From NCBI RefSeq assembly GCF_020966755.1, contig NZ_JAJKFT010000010.1, positions 1,054,001-1,118,000 of the forward strand: a stretch of 64,000 nucleotides of DNA, in the 5' to 3' direction. The translations under genes were made by a program, and so were the position numbers. The notes beneath the pieces were generated by a model that had not been told where the DNA came from, searched no databases, and saw only the letters and a list, made by a program, of their open reading frames with translations. This DNA is from Blastopirellula sediminis. GTDB taxonomy: Bacteria; Planctomycetota; Planctomycetia; Pirellulales; Pirellulaceae. Of the stretch, positions 27,064 through 36,230 are shown piece by piece (position 1 is the first letter of the stretch; every line of letters starts with the position of its first letter).

Positions 27064-27716
27064 TAGTAGACGCCGGTCAGGTCTTTGATTTGATGCAAGC
27101 TTTTGTTGATCGTCAACGTTCCCCCAATCTTGCGTCGATTGTAAGACCAGTCGACGCGAAGCGGCTCACGCAAGCGAACTTCGATCATGTCGGTCAGCTT
27201 CGGTTGGCCGCCGAAGCAGCAAGTGTCGAAGTCGGGAACCAATACGAAGCGGTTCAGACCTTCTTTTTGATCGTGAGGATAGACGTAGCCCGCGACCAAC
27301 ACCCGCTTGCCGTCGTACTTCCACGCCTTGTCCGGAACAACCGCGGTGCTTCCGAGGTCGGGCTGAAGCGAGCCGAAGGCCATCACTTCGTAACCTTCCG
27401 GAATGTTGACGTACTCTTCATAGTAATAGCGGCACGGGCTGACGACGAGCGCGATAGCGCTAAGAATCGTGCCGGCGATCGCGATGTTTTTTCCAGTGAC
27501 TAGATCGCGATTGCGATCGACCGTTCGCGTGGCGAACAACCCGAAGCCGACGCCGATTACCGCCAACGGCAACAGCGAGATCGAGAAGATCGACAACAAG
27601 CTGAGGACGCCGACGATCAGCGCACCGACCGCGATGCCGCTGAGCGATCGGTAACGATCGTAATCAGGTTCGCCTTCGGGAGTTTGAGCTGGGGGGGAAT
27701 CCAAAGTCGCAGTCAT
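27036..27716 (-). CDS. DUF4190-like membrane protein with C-terminal DUF3299 domain
   Basis: The 226-residue protein has two membrane helices near residues 29-47 and 74-92, with the DUF4190-like pattern SGIAVGALIVGVLSLL...TGKNIAIAGTILSAIALVV. An extracytoplasmic DUF3299-like domain follows: KRVLVAGYVYPHDQKEGLNRFVLVPDFDTCCFGGQPKLTDMIEV, then GTLTIN. It shares the CCFG hallmark with the adjacent lipoprotein, so the operon contains two different carriers of this domain. Its 3' end is partly duplicated just after the stop codon. It probably acts at the outer face of the cytoplasmic membrane with the ABC genes. Confidence 0.75.
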   Translation of the reverse strand: MTATLDSPPAQTPEGEPDYDRYRSLSGIAVGALIVGVLSLLSIFSISLLPLAVIGVGFGLFATRTVDRNRDLVTGKNIAIAGTILSAIALVVSPCRYYYEEYVNIPEGYEVMAFGSLQPDLGSTAVVPDKAWKYDGKRVLVAGYVYPHDQKEGLNRFVLVPDFDTCCFGGQPKLTDMIEVRLREPLRVDWSYNRRKIGGTLTINKSLHQIKDLTGVYYEIDADYVK

Positions 27717-27813
27717 GTATCGATCAAATCGGGGTCGAAAAAAAGGGTCGCTTCGTGCGTCCTACGAAGAATCGCCCTCGATGACGATCCGCCGCCTGAA
27801 TAGGGTTGGCCCG

Positions 27814-29358
27814 TTAGGCGCTCGGCGCCTGATAGGGACTTCGCAAGATCAGCCACATGCCGACCGCCAACAACAAACCGACGACCAGGGGAACCGTCAC
27901 CAGGACGAGTCGGTTGGCGGACGGAGCTTCGAGTCCTTGCGGGTTTTGAATTGCATCGGCGAGCAAACGATCGCCGCGGGTCGCGAAACGTTCGGCGGCG
28001 CGGGCCGCCTCGGCTGCCGGAGCGGCCGTCGCTTCTTTCGCTTCGTCGGATGAGATCGCCGGCTTTTCGTTCGCGACTTCCCCTTCTTCCACTTCCATCG
28101 CCGGAGCGTCAGCCACGGCCGGAGAAGCGCCAGTCAGCGCTTCGGTGGTTGTCGCCGAGACGAGCTGCACGCCAACTTTGGCGTTGCTCAGGGCGAGCTG
28201 TTCCGCTTCACGCGACGGGGTGACGCCGGAGTTGCGGAACGGGAAGAAGGTCTGAGCCCGCTTCATCGCATCGGGATCGATCTTCTCGAGTTCGACCAGC
28301 GCTTCTTTCGCTTCCGGTTTGGGGCAAGCCATCAGGTAACGAATGACCGGAACGCGAACCCAGCTCGAATCGTCGTTGGCTTCCTTGAACAGCTTCGTCA
28401 GCTTGTCGATGACCGACCAATCTTCCCAACGAGCCAGGTCGACGATCACCAGGTCGGCCAGCGACGGGCGATCGAGCATCAAATGCAACCCTTGCAGCAG
28501 GCGCTCGCGCGGGATGATGTCGGTTTCGGTGCCGTGGAAGCGAATCGCCATGATCGCCGCGTAGGTGTCGGCGTATTCCGCTTCTTTGTCTTCCAGGAAG
28601 ATCTGCTCGACCAGCGGCATGCCGTCCGCTCCGGCTAACGTCAGGTAGCAGCCGATCAGCGCGTCGAGACCCGCCTTCTTCTTGCGGTCGTCGCTCTTGA
28701 GCAGCGATTCAAGGAACGGCAGATCGTCTTTGCTGCCGCAAACGCCCAACATCGTGAAGTAGAGCCGGCGATGGTTCGCTTGCAGGTCGTCGTTCTTCAG
28801 CCACTCGATCAGCTGGTCATGATTCATGTCCCCCTTCATCGAGTGCAGCCAGTCGTACGGCGCTTTGGCGAATTCGTCGTAAGCGTCGCGGGACGCCATG
28901 TCGTCTTTTCCTTCCAGGTAATTCTGGAAGTAGAGGAGACGATGGTAGTCGTCTTTCGGCTGTTTGATCGAGCCGAGAATGTAGTCGACGGTCGAGTCTT
29001 CCAGCAGCGTCGGCGTCGACCACATCAGGTTGGTCGGGTCCGAGCCGAGAATCAGAAATTTGCGTCCAGCGCGACCTTCGCCGTAGTAGAGCGTTTCGAC
29101 CGACTTGGCGTCGTTCAAATGCTCTTTCCCTTTCAGGACCTGCGTAATGATGAAGTTCGCCTTCACGCCGCCGACGCTCGGATCAGGCGCCGTGGCCGGC
29201 GTCTTTTCGAGCGTGGCGATCAGCGCCACGTCCATCGAATCGATCTCTTCCGAGAAGGTCTGCGAAACCGCAGCGCAAAATGGACACGCGGTCGCCGTCG
29301 ACAGCGGAGCCGTAGCCAACACCGTCAGCATCAACATCCAGATCAAAACAGAGCGCAT
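27814..29358 (-). CDS. Secreted, C-terminally anchored helical-repeat protein
   Basis: The 514-residue protein has a signal peptide ending in STATA, followed at once by a CPFC motif (residues 25-28), a thioredoxin-like CxxC. An N-terminal beta domain (IATLEKTP...IITQVLKG...GRKFLILG) is followed by a long alpha-helical middle that looks like HEAT-type repeats (for example WLKNDDLQANHRRLYFTMLGV and LLKSDDRKKKAGLDALIGCYL). A low-complexity Ala/Glu segment leads to a C-terminal membrane helix (VLVTVPLVVGLLLAVGMWLI). It lies between the permease and the DUF3299 genes on the same strand, so it is probably part of the same envelope system. I do not recognise a precise family. Confidence 0.65.
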   Translation of the reverse strand: MRSVLIWMLMLTVLATAPLSTATACPFCAAVSQTFSEEIDSMDVALIATLEKTPATAPDPSVGGVKANFIITQVLKGKEHLNDAKSVETLYYGEGRAGRKFLILGSDPTNLMWSTPTLLEDSTVDYILGSIKQPKDDYHRLLYFQNYLEGKDDMASRDAYDEFAKAPYDWLHSMKGDMNHDQLIEWLKNDDLQANHRRLYFTMLGVCGSKDDLPFLESLLKSDDRKKKAGLDALIGCYLTLAGADGMPLVEQIFLEDKEAEYADTYAAIMAIRFHGTETDIIPRERLLQGLHLMLDRPSLADLVIVDLARWEDWSVIDKLTKLFKEANDDSSWVRVPVIRYLMACPKPEAKEALVELEKIDPDAMKRAQTFFPFRNSGVTPSREAEQLALSNAKVGVQLVSATTTEALTGASPAVADAPAMEVEEGEVANEKPAISSDEAKEATAAPAAEAARAAERFATRGDRLLADAIQNPQGLEAPSANRLVLVTVPLVVGLLLAVGMWLILRSPYQAPSA

Positions 29359-29387
29359 CGACTACTCGCAGGCAGGGGGGGGAGGGA

Positions 29388-30830
29388 TCAATCGCCGAGC
29401 GATTCGGCCACGTCGGTCTTATAAGCAGTATACGCCGGCAGGAAACCAACCAGCACCGCCAAAAGTATCAGCCCGGGAATGATCAGCAGCTCCAGGCTGA
29501 GCAGGCCCCGCAGGAAGGTGGGCAACGAGTTTATTATTGCGGGTCCAATCCGCGCTTCAAGCGACATCGGCAGGGGGGCCATGTCAAAAAAGCCGATCGA
29601 AACGCCGGTTTTCGCTTCAATCATCGGGCTAGCGAGGGCCATCATCCCGTGCCCAATCGCCCAGCCGATCAAACCGCCCCCAACCGACAGAATGACCGAT
29701 TCGAGCAGCACAACGCTCATTACCGTGCCGCGGCTGGCCCCCAAGGCACGCATCACCGCAATTTCATGCTTGCGGTCGTTCATCGAGTTGTAAATGCTTA
29801 CCAGAATTGAGATTCCGGAAACAATGCAGATCAAAACGGTGATCACCAGCAGCAGGGTCTGAATCGGCGAAACGATCATCTCGAAGAGATTCGTGATTTC
29901 CAGAACCGGCAGCACCACTTGGGCGACATTTCCCTCGTTGACGGCGTTCCTGATGAAAATCGGCGAAAACGGATCGTTGGTCCGGATCAGGACCGCCGTC
30001 ACTTCTCGCTGGTCGATCGGCAGCGGAGAGCGGCGGAGCTTCGCTTCTTTTTTGGTTTCGGGAGAGGATTCGGGCGCGTCGTCGTCGACCGGTTTGGCGT
30101 GCCCCTCCATCAAATAGAAGCCTTCCATATTGATGAAGACCCCCCGATCGTTCGGCGTGCCGGAGGGTTCGAGGATGCCGACCACGATAAACGGCGACTC
30201 TTCGTGAGCGTGCCCTTCGTCCGATCCGTGCGAAGCGGCGATCTTGTCTCCCAACTTCAAACCGGTCTCGCGAGCGACGATCGAGCCGACGACCGCTTCG
30301 TAGTAGCCATGCTCTTCGTCCCAGACCTTGAAGTTGCGACCTTGGGCGAACTTGTAGCGGGGTTCTTCGTCGTCGTACGGATCGCGGAACAGCTCAAAGA
30401 ACTTCGGCAGCGTGCCGATCACGCGGAACCGTTTGTAGTAGTCGCCGAGACAGACCGGAATTGCGAAGTCGGTGCTCTGCGCGTACTTGCCGTCCTTTAG
30501 CTCGCTGAGCACGTCCGGAGACATCAGCGACAATTCTTCCCGCTGCTGATCGGCGGAGAGGAACTGCTGATAGAAGGTGTATGGAATGTTTTCGACCGGC
30601 TCGCTCAGGTAGTAGGTCGTATTGAGGACCAACTGCAGCTTCCCCCCTTTGGCGCCGGCGATCAAACCGTAGCCCAGGTTCGAGTTCCCCATGAACGAGC
30701 GGGAAACCATGCCGTAGGTCAACAAAACCCCGGTCACCAGCGCAACCCCCATCGCCATCGACAGGGCCGTCAAACTGGAAGCGAGCGCCCGCTGGGTGAC
30801 GCTGCGCCATGCAATCGCCCACCGCGTCAT
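29388..30830 (-). CDS. ABC transporter permease, FtsX/MacB type
   Basis: The 480-residue protein has an N-terminal membrane helix (residues 15-42) and a large extracytoplasmic domain. Three C-terminal helices carry the FtsX signature: VSGISILVSIYNSMNDRKHEIAVMRALGASR. The extracytoplasmic domain contains a His-rich loop, SHGSDEGHAHEESPF, followed by VGILEPSGTPNDRGVFIN. I recall the SHG...PF..VGIL.PTGTP pattern from permeases encoded beside DUF3299 genes. The start overlaps the ATPase stop region by 4 bases (ATGA), so the two are translationally coupled and form one MacB/LolCDE-like transporter. Confidence 0.85.
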   Translation of the reverse strand: MTRWAIAWRSVTQRALASSLTALSMAMGVALVTGVLLTYGMVSRSFMGNSNLGYGLIAGAKGGKLQLVLNTTYYLSEPVENIPYTFYQQFLSADQQREELSLMSPDVLSELKDGKYAQSTDFAIPVCLGDYYKRFRVIGTLPKFFELFRDPYDDEEPRYKFAQGRNFKVWDEEHGYYEAVVGSIVARETGLKLGDKIAASHGSDEGHAHEESPFIVVGILEPSGTPNDRGVFINMEGFYLMEGHAKPVDDDAPESSPETKKEAKLRRSPLPIDQREVTAVLIRTNDPFSPIFIRNAVNEGNVAQVVLPVLEITNLFEMIVSPIQTLLLVITVLICIVSGISILVSIYNSMNDRKHEIAVMRALGASRGTVMSVVLLESVILSVGGGLIGWAIGHGMMALASPMIEAKTGVSIGFFDMAPLPMSLEARIGPAIINSLPTFLRGLLSLELLIIPGLILLAVLVGFLPAYTAYKTDVAESLGD

Positions 30831-31501
30831 GTCGTCACCTTGCTCATCTTGTTGATTTCGTCGAGACGTTCGACCCGGTCGAACTGCGCGGCCACTTCCA
30901 TCGAGTGCGTCACCATCATCAAGGCGATCTTCTCTTCGTTACAGGTTTGGCGAATCAGGTCGATGATCGACTGCTGGTTTGCGGGATCGACGTTCGCCGT
31001 CGGTTCATCCGCCAACAGCAAGCGAGGGCGATTCGCCAAGGCGCGGGCCACGGCGACGCGCTGCTGTTCGCCGACCGACATCGTCTTTGGTTTGTGCGTC
31101 ATCCGGTGCGACAGACCGACGCGTTCGAGCAATTGAACCGCGCGATTGCGATCAGCTCCGCGTCCCGAGAACGACATCCCCAACAGGACGTTCTCCAGCG
31201 CCGTAAAGGCAGGCAGCAGATTGAACGTTTGGAAGACGTAACCGATCTTCTCGGCCCGCAACTTGTCGCGTCCTTGTTCCGAAAGCCGGCGGAGATCGAG
31301 ACCGTCGATCATGATCTTGCCGGAGTCGGCGTGGCTGATTCCCGAAATGACGTGCAGCATCGTCGTTTTGCCGCAGCCGCTCCGTCCGACGAGGATCATC
31401 TGCTCGCCGTCAGATAGCTCAAATCGGGGGATAACAAGGATCGGGAGGAGCTGACCATTTGGCTCCACGTACGATTTTTTGACGTTTTCCAGCAGCAGCA
31501 T
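30827..31501 (-). CDS. ABC transporter ATP-binding protein, LolD/MacB type
   Basis: I prefer the ATG at 31501 (MLLLENVKKSY), which gives 224 residues, the usual length for this family. A frame open to 31609 would add 36 residues with no recognised feature. The Walker A GRSGCGKTT is at residues 39-47. The Q-loop is in YVFQTFNLLP. The ABC signature reads SVGEQQR (141-147) in place of the common SGGQQQR. Walker B LLLADEPT is at 160-167, followed by a THS-type H-loop (MMVTHSMEVA). The SVGEQ-type signature is seen in LolD-like exporters. It powers the permease at 29388-30830, which it overlaps by 4 bases. Confidence 0.85.
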   Translation of the reverse strand: MLLLENVKKSYVEPNGQLLPILVIPRFELSDGEQMILVGRSGCGKTTMLHVISGISHADSGKIMIDGLDLRRLSEQGRDKLRAEKIGYVFQTFNLLPAFTALENVLLGMSFSGRGADRNRAVQLLERVGLSHRMTHKPKTMSVGEQQRVAVARALANRPRLLLADEPTANVDPANQQSIIDLIRQTCNEEKIALMMVTHSMEVAAQFDRVERLDEINKMSKVTT

Positions 31502-31764
31502 GTCGCTTGTCTGTCTAACGTTAGAGCCATGAAAAAGAACGGGGAGACGCTCATTTCGAGCGACTTTGGCCGATCCGGGAAACCATTTATTGAAGTTCAC
31601 TCGGCTCATGTCGTCCAGAGCCGGGAGGGGGCTTTTTGCAAATCAATTGTAAAAACTTAACTACGGCGTCGCTAGCAAAAAGGTTCGCAGCGATCTTCCC
31701 AACAGGGTAAACTCGTCTTTCCTCCTCCAATTCTCCCGTACCAACACCAAGCCGAGCCCTGCCC

Positions 31765-32886
31765 ATGACACGCTACGGATTCCCGCTCTTGCTCCTGCTG
31801 GCCGCTTCGATCTCTTTCGCCCACGCCGAGGACGCGGAAACGTCTGACAGGTTAATCGCCCAGCCAGGGGTCGTATCGGTGGAATACCTTACAGAGGGCG
31901 CACCGCACGACAGTTGTCATGCGTCGACGATCGCCCAAACGAAAAATGGTTTGGTCGCCGCCTGGTTCGGCGGAACGCGTGAAGGCGCCAAGGATGTCGG
32001 GATCTTTTTCAATCGCCAGATCGACGGCAAATGGGGCAAACCGGTAGAAGTCGCTAACGGCGTGCAGTATGTGACTCCGGACGGAAAAGAATATCGCCAT
32101 CCCTGCTGGAACCCGGTCCTGCACCAGGTCGCAGACGGCGACTTGATGCTCTTCTATAAGTGCGGACCTTCGCCCAGCACGTGGTGGGGCATGCTGATGA
32201 CTTCCAGTGATGGCGGGAAAGCCTGGAGCGAACCGCACCGACTGCCGGAAGGAATCGACGGTCCGGTGAAAAACAAACCGATCGTGCACGATGGACAGCT
32301 GGTTTGTCCGTCGAGCAGCGAGAACGACGGCTGGCGTCTCCATCTCGAAATGACCTCCGATCTGGGGCGCACTTGGACCCGCGTCGGCCCGCTGAACGAA
32401 GGACACAAGGTTGGCGCGATTCAACCGAGCGTGCTCGTCCATCCGGATGGTCGCTGGCAAATCCTGGCCCGCGATCGCAATGGCGACGGCAACGTCTGGT
32501 CGACCTGGAGCGACGATCAGGGAATCACGTGGAGCCCGCTCCAATCGAGCGGACTCCCCAATCCCAATTCCGGGACGGATGCGGTGATGCTGGCCGACGG
32601 CCGCGCGCTGTTGGTCTACAACCATACGCATCGCACTGGCTCTTTCCCGAGCGGGCGCAACATGCTTAACGTCGCCGTCAGCAAAGATGGCAAAGCGTGG
32701 GAAGCGGCCCTGTTGCTCGAAAAGAGTCCCGGCGAATACTCGTATCCGGCCGTGATTCAAACGCCGGACGGCCTGGTCCACATCACCTACACCTGGCAGC
32801 GTAAAAAAGTCCGCCACGTGACGGTCGATCCGACGAAGTTGCAAACCAAGCCGATCGTCGAGAGCGTTTGGCCTACTTCGAGCTAA
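31765..32886 (+). CDS. Secreted sialidase-like BNR-repeat protein
   Basis: The 373-residue protein has a signal peptide ending in SFAHA (near residue 21). It has the exo-sialidase-like beta-propeller pattern: CHASTIAQTKNGLVAAWFGG near residues 50-70, Asp-box-like SSDGGKAWSEP and SDDQGITWSPL turns, and a late NHTHRTGSFPSGRN segment. Planctomycetes encode many such proteins, some acting on sialic acids or other algal sugars and some of unknown specificity. Its 3' end overlaps the convergent lipoprotein gene by 14 bases. Catalytic Arg triad residues were not all assigned by eye, so activity is not certain. Confidence 0.75.
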   Translation: MTRYGFPLLLLLAASISFAHAEDAETSDRLIAQPGVVSVEYLTEGAPHDSCHASTIAQTKNGLVAAWFGGTREGAKDVGIFFNRQIDGKWGKPVEVANGVQYVTPDGKEYRHPCWNPVLHQVADGDLMLFYKCGPSPSTWWGMLMTSSDGGKAWSEPHRLPEGIDGPVKNKPIVHDGQLVCPSSSENDGWRLHLEMTSDLGRTWTRVGPLNEGHKVGAIQPSVLVHPDGRWQILARDRNGDGNVWSTWSDDQGITWSPLQSSGLPNPNSGTDAVMLADGRALLVYNHTHRTGSFPSGRNMLNVAVSKDGKAWEAALLLEKSPGEYSYPAVIQTPDGLVHITYTWQRKKVRHVTVDPTKLQTKPIVESVWPTSS

Positions 32887-33343
32887 GCTCGAACGGGATG
32901 TCGTTCTTACCTGCGCTTACCGTCGCGGTCAGTCCCGACGTGCGCGGGTTGGAATACTTCTTCGGCACGTGATAAGTCAGCTTCGGCATTTTCGGCGCGA
33001 CGGGTCCATCTTCCGGCGTTTCCTCCGCCGTCGACTTGGCGATGCTGACCATGTACTCGCCCGAAAGCGTTCCGCCGTTGATCGGCGCCGACATGCCCGC
33101 GCCTGGCATCACGACCGTCAGTTCGTAGCGTCCTGCGGCGTTCGTAAAACCATTGGCCGGCGTCCCGACTTCTTTCGTGGTCGGAGAAAACATGACGGTC
33201 GCTCCTTGTACCGGCGCGCCGTCCAGCGTCACAATGCCGGCGACGTATTCCGTCTTCAGCATCCCGGCATCTGATCCGCATCCGCCAATCACGCTGAGAA
33301 GAAGAAAGAGCGATCCGATCCGGATCGTAGATTGGATAGACAT
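32873..33343 (-). CDS. CarboxypepD_reg-like lipoprotein, second pair
   Basis: The 156-residue protein has a lipobox (SVIGGC), so it is lipid-anchored. The mature part is a single beta-sandwich with the planctomycete carboxypeptidase-regulatory-like pattern VAGIVTLDGAPVQGATVMFSP...GRYELTV...GEYMVSIAK. It lies just downstream of the DUF1559 gene at 33434-34507 and mirrors the DUF1559/lipoprotein pair at 34855-36230. Such lipoproteins are abundant next to DUF1559 genes in this phylum; the role is unknown. Its 3' end overlaps the sialidase-like gene by 14 bases. Confidence 0.75.
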   Translation of the reverse strand: MSIQSTIRIGSLFLLLSVIGGCGSDAGMLKTEYVAGIVTLDGAPVQGATVMFSPTTKEVGTPANGFTNAAGRYELTVVMPGAGMSAPINGGTLSGEYMVSIAKSTAEETPEDGPVAPKMPKLTYHVPKKYSNPRTSGLTATVSAGKNDIPFELSSK

Positions 33344-33433
33344 AGCGTTCCCCTAGGTTCGACGTTCTCTGTCCCGATAATGAGCAGCCTGCGCGGCAAT
33401 CGCCAGGCTGCGAAGAACGACTATTGCACTGGG

Positions 33434-34507
33434 CTACGGCAGCTCGACCACTTCGCTGCCGGACGTGCTTCCCAAAGCGCCCCAGACGCCATAGTAAGAA
33501 GGGCCGCTGTAGGTCGTGGAAGAAGGAGCTTGCGTCGGATCGCCGGCGTCGATCGTATCCGGCATGAACTTGACGCTGCCGTCGCCGAACAAGACGTTAA
33601 CTCCGCCGGGATGATAACTGCTGGCGGTCGGAAGCGCGAGGTTTTCGGGATCGAAGTTCGCACAGGTGGGAGAGTTGGGCGCCAGGATCGGGATCCATTG
33701 CGTGTAGATGGTTTGGCCGCATGCCCACCGCGAACCGTTCGTGTAGGCGGTGCCGGAGTTGTAATAGTCGCCGAGCAACATGTTGTTCGCGCCGCGGCGC
33801 GCCGTGCACAAGCTGGGGGGCGAACCTTCCGAAGCGCCGACGTTGGTCGCGATCCCGGTGCTCACCAGGTTGCTTTTCCAAGTCCCGAGACGAATCTCGG
33901 AGACGAACATCGTGTTGCTCGAACCGTCGACCAGATCACGAAAACCCCGACGATTCAGGTATTGCTTGCAAAAGGGGCCGCGGCATTCCGGACGGTTCCA
34001 GCTGATCCACTGATCGCCGCGGTTGCAGCGATAGCTGGTCGGCGTCAGACCGCTTTGCGTTACCGTGTTGGTTTCCGACGGACAAACGATAAAGGGAATC
34101 GGTCGCGTGAGCACGCCGACGTCGGTGCTCCAGGGAGTTTTCCCGGCGTTAACGGCGGTCGTGATGAATTCGTCGTAGAGATTCTGTTGCTCCATGAACG
34201 GCATCAACACCGTCAGATAGCTCCACTGCTTGGCGGCGCCGGGCCAAGAGGCGTCGCTGTTGGCGTCGCCTGCGATGGTGTGATTTTTGAACTGAAACTG
34301 ATACGTTCCGCCGGGGAACGTTTCGTACGTGTCATGGTGATTGTGCAGCGCCAAACCAAGTTGCTTCAGTTGGTTGGTGCATTGCATGCGTCGCGCCGCT
34401 TCGCGGGCTTGTTGAACTGCCGGTAAGAGAAGTGCGATCAAAACTCCAATGATGGCGATTACGACCAACAACTCGACAAGCGTAAAACCTCGATTCCGGA
34501 AAGACAT
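33434..34507 (-). CDS. DUF1559 prepilin-like protein, second pair
   Basis: The 357-residue protein begins [20 protein letters not shown], a type IV pilin-like prepilin cleavage and methylation site (G|FTLVE) with a long hydrophobic helix. [12 protein letters not shown] and a large secreted DUF1559 domain follow. The domain carries [16 protein letters not shown] near the C-terminus, the signature H-x-GG-x-N motif of this planctomycete family. Paralogs run to hundreds per genome; they are thought to be pseudopilin-like surface proteins, but their function is not established. It is the upstream member of a pair with the lipoprotein at 32873-33343. Confidence 0.9.
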   Translation of the reverse strand: MSFRNRGFTLVELLVVIAIIGVLIALLLPAVQQAREAARRMQCTNQLKQLGLALHNHHDTYETFPGGTYQFQFKNHTIAGDANSDASWPGAAKQWSYLTVLMPFMEQQNLYDEFITTAVNAGKTPWSTDVGVLTRPIPFIVCPSETNTVTQSGLTPTSYRCNRGDQWISWNRPECRGPFCKQYLNRRGFRDLVDGSSNTMFVSEIRLGTWKSNLVSTGIATNVGASEGSPPSLCTARRGANNMLLGDYYNSGTAYTNGSRWACGQTIYTQWIPILAPNSPTCANFDPENLALPTASSYHPGGVNVLFGDGSVKFMPDTIDAGDPTQAPSSTTYSGPSYYGVWGALGSTSGSEVVELP

Positions 34508-34781
34508 AGAAGGAAGACTCCGAAAAAAGGTAACGACCAGCTCGATCGCTTTCGACGTTTGTTCATCTTCGCGATCACGTCCACGACAAAAAGATCGAGA
34601 TGAATTTTGGACGCAATGTTAGGGTTACATGGGAATGGTTACCTATCAATACTGTTTTGGGGTTTTTATCCACAAAATACCTGCAGTTTCACCACCCTCC
34701 TCCAGGCCGCTCTCAATTCGACCACGATCTTTGTCGCCGTCCCGCAGCGGGTAGAGTCGCGACGCCGTTAATCGATGGCAA
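34508..34781. other. Intergenic region upstream of the second DUF1559 gene
   Basis: This is most of a 347-base gap (34508-34854). It contains AT-rich patches that could hold the DUF1559 promoter and, at its right end, the terminator of the gene at 34855-35274. I see no gene or repeat in it. Confidence 0.5.
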
Positions 34782-34821
34782 GAAAAAATAACGCCGAGGC
34801 GTGTTACTGCGCCTCGGCGTT
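34782..34821 (-). terminator. Rho-independent terminator of the lipoprotein gene
   Basis: Arms AACGCCGAGGCG (34790-34801) and CGCCTCGGCGTT (34810-34821) form a perfect 12-base stem with an 8-base loop. Read on the minus strand, the stem is followed by ATTTTTTCTT. It lies 33 bases after the stop codon of the gene at 34855-35274. Confidence 0.85.
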
Positions 34822-34854
34822 CCGTAAATCTGCTTTTGCCGCGTATCGCGTGCG

Positions 34855-35274
34855 TTACTTCGACTTCAAGTCGAAATCCTTCTTGTTGATCCCCGGGGCG
34901 ACGTCGAGCGTCAGTTCCGATTTCATGTTGTAGCGAGCCGGGACGATCGACTTGGTGATGTCCATCTGCGGGCTGTCCGCTTCGCCGGCGTAGGCGGCCC
35001 GCTGACCGACGACTTTCGACGCCGAGATTTCGACCCGCTTCGTACCAAGCGGCGCCCGCATTTTGTAGACGCCGTTTTCAATCCGCTCGCCGGCGGTTGG
35101 CGTTTCGCCATCGAGCGGAACCAACGAAATCACGCCGTTTTCTATGGGCTGCCCGTCAAGCGTCACCGTACCTTCTACCATCGCATATCCATCGTCGCCG
35201 CCGCAGCCGGTCAGGCAGACGACGCCGATCAGCAGCGCCGCACAGGCGCAACCGATGTTGATTGTTTTCCACAT
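34855..35274 (-). CDS. CarboxypepD_reg-like lipoprotein, first pair
   Basis: The 139-residue protein has a clear lipoprotein signal (LLIGVVCLTGC). The mature part starts with an Asp/Gly run and the family pattern VEGTVTLDGQPIENGVISLVPLDG...TAGERIENGVYKM. It resembles the lipoprotein at 32873-33343 in size and fold but is clearly diverged. It follows the DUF1559 gene at 35334-36230 by 59 bases and ends at a strong terminator, so the DUF1559/lipoprotein pair is probably one transcript. Confidence 0.75.
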   Translation of the reverse strand: MWKTINIGCACAALLIGVVCLTGCGGDDGYAMVEGTVTLDGQPIENGVISLVPLDGETPTAGERIENGVYKMRAPLGTKRVEISASKVVGQRAAYAGEADSPQMDITKSIVPARYNMKSELTLDVAPGINKKDFDLKSK

Positions 35275-35333
35275 CGTGCTTGTCGCTCCTCAATATTGCT
35301 CAGGCAGGGTAGGTCACGTCGGCGGAAGCGACA

Positions 35334-36230
35334 TTACGGAAGTTGCAACGTTTCGTTGCCGGCGGTGGAACCGACCGCGTGCCATACGTTGGCTGAGATC
35401 GTTTCTCCGACAAACCTCACGGAGCCGTCCGCTAAGAGGACGTTCACGCCGCCTGGATGTTGGCTGCGAGCCGTGATGTAGAGGGGCGAAGAACCAGTGA
35501 CGCACGGCGGATTGGGCGCCGTGTTGGTGCAGAACTGCGGAGCGTCGACGCCGCTGTTGGGCGTATTGTTGGTCATGAACGAACAGCCTGGTCCGTCGTC
35601 ATTAAAGATGTCGCCGCGCGAGTCCCAGTTCGTCTCTTGCGCCATGATGATCTCGGACATCAGCAGCGTGTTCGACAAACCATCGGTAAAGTTGGCGAAA
35701 TCGCGGGGCTTTTGATTGCGGGCAAAAGGCGCCGTTTGACCTTCGGGATTCGTCGCGCCGGTGTTACCGAAGTTCACCACGTAATTGCCGCGCGAGCGCC
35801 AATAGGCGTCCCCTTTCCAGTAGGTCGCCCCTTTTTCGCTGGGGCAGAAGTAGAGGTCGATCTGCTGTGTGCAGAGGCCGGTCGTCGCGTTTTGCGTGAT
35901 GTGGTTATGGGCCGGTGAGGTGCTGTTGGTATAAAACGGCTGGTCCTGCAGATACTTGTCGGCCAGCGCCGATTGCTCGATCTGCGCCCAGATTTCGACG
36001 ACCCAGGTATGTCGCGGCGAGTTGGATGCGCCAACCGGCAAGACCTTGTAGACGTCGTGGCGATTGTGCATCGCCAATCCATACTGCTTGAAGTTGTTCA
36101 TGCATTGTCCGCGTCGCGCCGCTTCCCGCGCTTGCTGCACTGCCGGCAACAATAACGCGATCAGCACGCCGATGATCGCAATGACCACCAACAATTCGAC
36201 GAGGGTGAAGCCAGGTCTGGTCGCTTTCAT
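35334..36230 (-). CDS. DUF1559 prepilin-like protein, first pair
   Basis: I place the start at the ATG at 36230 ([20 protein letters not shown]), preceded by AGAGG about 7 bases upstream; a longer frame to 36335 adds only an unlikely N-terminus. The product is 298 residues. It has the pilin-type cleavage site, the hydrophobic helix, [12 protein letters not shown], and the DUF1559 C-terminal signature [18 protein letters not shown]. It is a paralog of the protein at 33434-34507, and each is followed by a lipoprotein gene. Function is unknown; a pseudopilin-like, surface-exposed role is likely from the leader. Confidence 0.9.
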   Translation of the reverse strand: MKATRPGFTLVELLVVIAIIGVLIALLLPAVQQAREAARRGQCMNNFKQYGLAMHNRHDVYKVLPVGASNSPRHTWVVEIWAQIEQSALADKYLQDQPFYTNSTSPAHNHITQNATTGLCTQQIDLYFCPSEKGATYWKGDAYWRSRGNYVVNFGNTGATNPEGQTAPFARNQKPRDFANFTDGLSNTLLMSEIIMAQETNWDSRGDIFNDDGPGCSFMTNNTPNSGVDAPQFCTNTAPNPPCVTGSSPLYITARSQHPGGVNVLLADGSVRFVGETISANVWHAVGSTAGNETLQLP

